The notes beneath the pieces were generated by a model that saw only the letters and a program-made list of their open reading frames with translations, made no database searches and was not told where the DNA came from. Both the position numbers and the translations under genes were made by a program. From Brooklawnia sp032229645 (GTDB lineage Bacteria > Actinomycetota > Actinomycetes > Propionibacteriales > Propionibacteriaceae), in the NCBI GenBank assembly GCA_963722295.1, contig CAVRLB010000010.1, forward strand, positions 1-64,000: 64,000 nt of DNA, in the 5' to 3' direction. Shown piece by piece: positions 63,337 through 64,000 of this stretch (its first letter is position 1; each line of letters begins with the position of its first letter).

Positions 63337-64000
63337 CTCGCACCCGCCCGCATGAGGTCTTCCAGACGCTTGTCGAGAGGGTCCAGCCGGACGGTTCCGT
63401 CGTCATTCACCAGGCCGTCCATGTAGTCCGGCCAGCGCATATCGCGCCCGAAGGCTGTCGCCGCCATCCATGGCAAATACGGCGTGAAGCTCGTGTACCG
63501 GATGGCGAGGAGCGCCTGCATGACTTCCGTGGAAGATAGACGGTACATCGACTCGACCAGAGCTTTCTGCACGTCGCTGCTCTCAATGACCGGCGAGCGG
63601 CGGCGGGCGGCGTGGACGGCGGCTCGGTCAACCAGGCGAACAAGGTGGCGGCCCGACATCGTTTCGACATTGGCCATGACCTTCTTGACCGATTCGGCAT
63701 CGAACTGGCGATTAGAGCGAGCCGCCTGAATGGCCATGATTTGAACCCGTTCGTCCCCGACGGGATGAATGATAGGGATGACGATGAATCTGTCGACGGC
63801 GGCTTCGTCCATCAAGTCGATGCGGTTCGTCGAGGCCAAGATGGACCCTCCCTTCTGCGTCCCCACATCGCCCAGGTAGTCGAACATCTTCGAGCGCAGG
63901 CGCGCGTCCGTGCCGCTCTCGTCACCTGCGGTCATCGACCGCCGACCCAGAGTCGAGTCACATTCGTCCCAGTGCTGACAAACTGGCTCATTGGCGTCCA
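63333..64000 (-). CDS. AAA+ ATPase, 3' part (runs off the window)
   Basis: The frame is open to the window edge. The visible part starts just before the Walker B motif (HWDECDSTLGRRS) and contains SILASTNRIDLMDEAAVDRF (sensor 1 and arginine-finger region), IPIIHPVGDERVQIMAIQAA and the C-terminal helical lid (MANVETMSGRHLVRLVDRAA). This is the CDC48/FtsH/proteasomal ATPase type of AAA module. The end (WPDYMDGLVNDDGTVRLDPL) is specific and unrecognised. It overlaps the aminotransferase start by 4 bp. The nucleotide-binding P-loop lies beyond position 64000. Confidence 0.75.
   Translation of the reverse strand, partial: DANEPVCQHWDECDSTLGRRSMTAGDESGTDARLRSKMFDYLGDVGTQKGGSILASTNRIDLMDEAAVDRFIVIPIIHPVGDERVQIMAIQAARSNRQFDAESVKKVMANVETMSGRHLVRLVDRAAVHAARRRSPVIESSDVQKALVESMYRLSSTEVMQALLAIRYTSFTPYLPWMAATAFGRDMRWPDYMDGLVNDDGTVRLDPLDKRLEDLMRAGAR

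Noticed and set aside
1..64000. tRNA genes or a tRNA-type attachment site
   Set aside because: No cloverleaf or T-arm consensus was noticed in either strand by eye; a covariance-model search would be needed to exclude it.

Overview
The window is high-GC DNA of the kind seen in Actinomycetota (high-GC Gram-positives). The evidence is the codon bias, the actinobacterial conjugation proteins (an SCO6880-like protein, a giant MobF relaxase carrying a TOPRIM domain, ArdC and zincin proteins) and the Trypco2, trypsin and STAND-WD40 genes. No rRNA, tRNA or core housekeeping operon was recognised. I read it as most of an integrative and conjugative element (ICE) or large conjugative plasmid, heavily loaded with defence cargo and insertion sequences. 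Genus cannot be set from this sequence.

Left arm (1-11.1 kb): a broken tyrosine integrase joined to a truncated ArdC/zincin gene, a PIN nuclease with a Panacea-domain partner, a YhcG-type nuclease, a hypothetical gene split by an IS3-family element, a frameshifted AbiEii-like nucleotidyltransferase with its HTH partner, a flavin-reductase remnant, a small membrane protein and an XRE regulator. The DNA in front of the regulator shares a 13-bp motif with the integrase/ardC promoter region.

Cargo block (11.1-24.3 kb): bounded on the left by the 5' end, and interrupted by the 3' end, of degenerate IS256-type elements. It holds a frameshifted DUF3825 gene, a GNAT-PIN-GNAT protein overlapping an ASCH-domain protein, an intact IS256-family element with its target duplication, then a Trypco2 gene and a trypsin-STAND-WD40 gene. 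The last is split by a second copy of the same IS3 element, and removing that element exactly restores the reading frame. TPR remnants follow.

Transfer block part 1 (24.4-31.4 kb, plus strand): an operator-like palindrome and promoter, a zinc-finger protein, a 1900-aa relaxase-helicase-TOPRIM protein and a prepilin peptidase.

Defence operon (31.7-45 kb, minus strand): an HTH protein, then an SNF2/DUF3883 helicase, a DUF1156 DNA methylase, a YhcG nuclease, a DUF499 ATPase and an OLD nuclease. The ends are tightly packed (4-bp overlap or 3-10 bp gaps). This resembles helicase-methylase-ATPase (Hma-like) defence cassettes, here with two nucleases added. Four of the five main genes carry many single-base frameshifts; OLD is intact.

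Transfer block part 2 (45.1-60.7 kb, mostly minus): a sigma-70-like factor (frameshifted), a small hypothetical protein, a VirD4-type coupling protein, a plus-strand insertion of a membrane coiled-coil gene and an AT-richer PD-(D/E)xK-like gene, then a three-domain cell-wall hydrolase, a VirB4-like ATPase, a 37-aa ORF, an SCO6880-like protein, a VirB6-like membrane protein, a VirB8-like protein, a small two-TM protein, a ParA/MinD-like ATPase, a 64-aa protein and a sigma-like regulator. These are strongly coupled by ATGA-type overlaps.

Right end (60.7-64 kb): a perfect 16-bp hairpin, a frameshifted membrane-anchored matrixin protease, a DegT-family aminotransferase and a AAA+ ATPase running off the window.

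No RNA gene or CRISPR array was seen.
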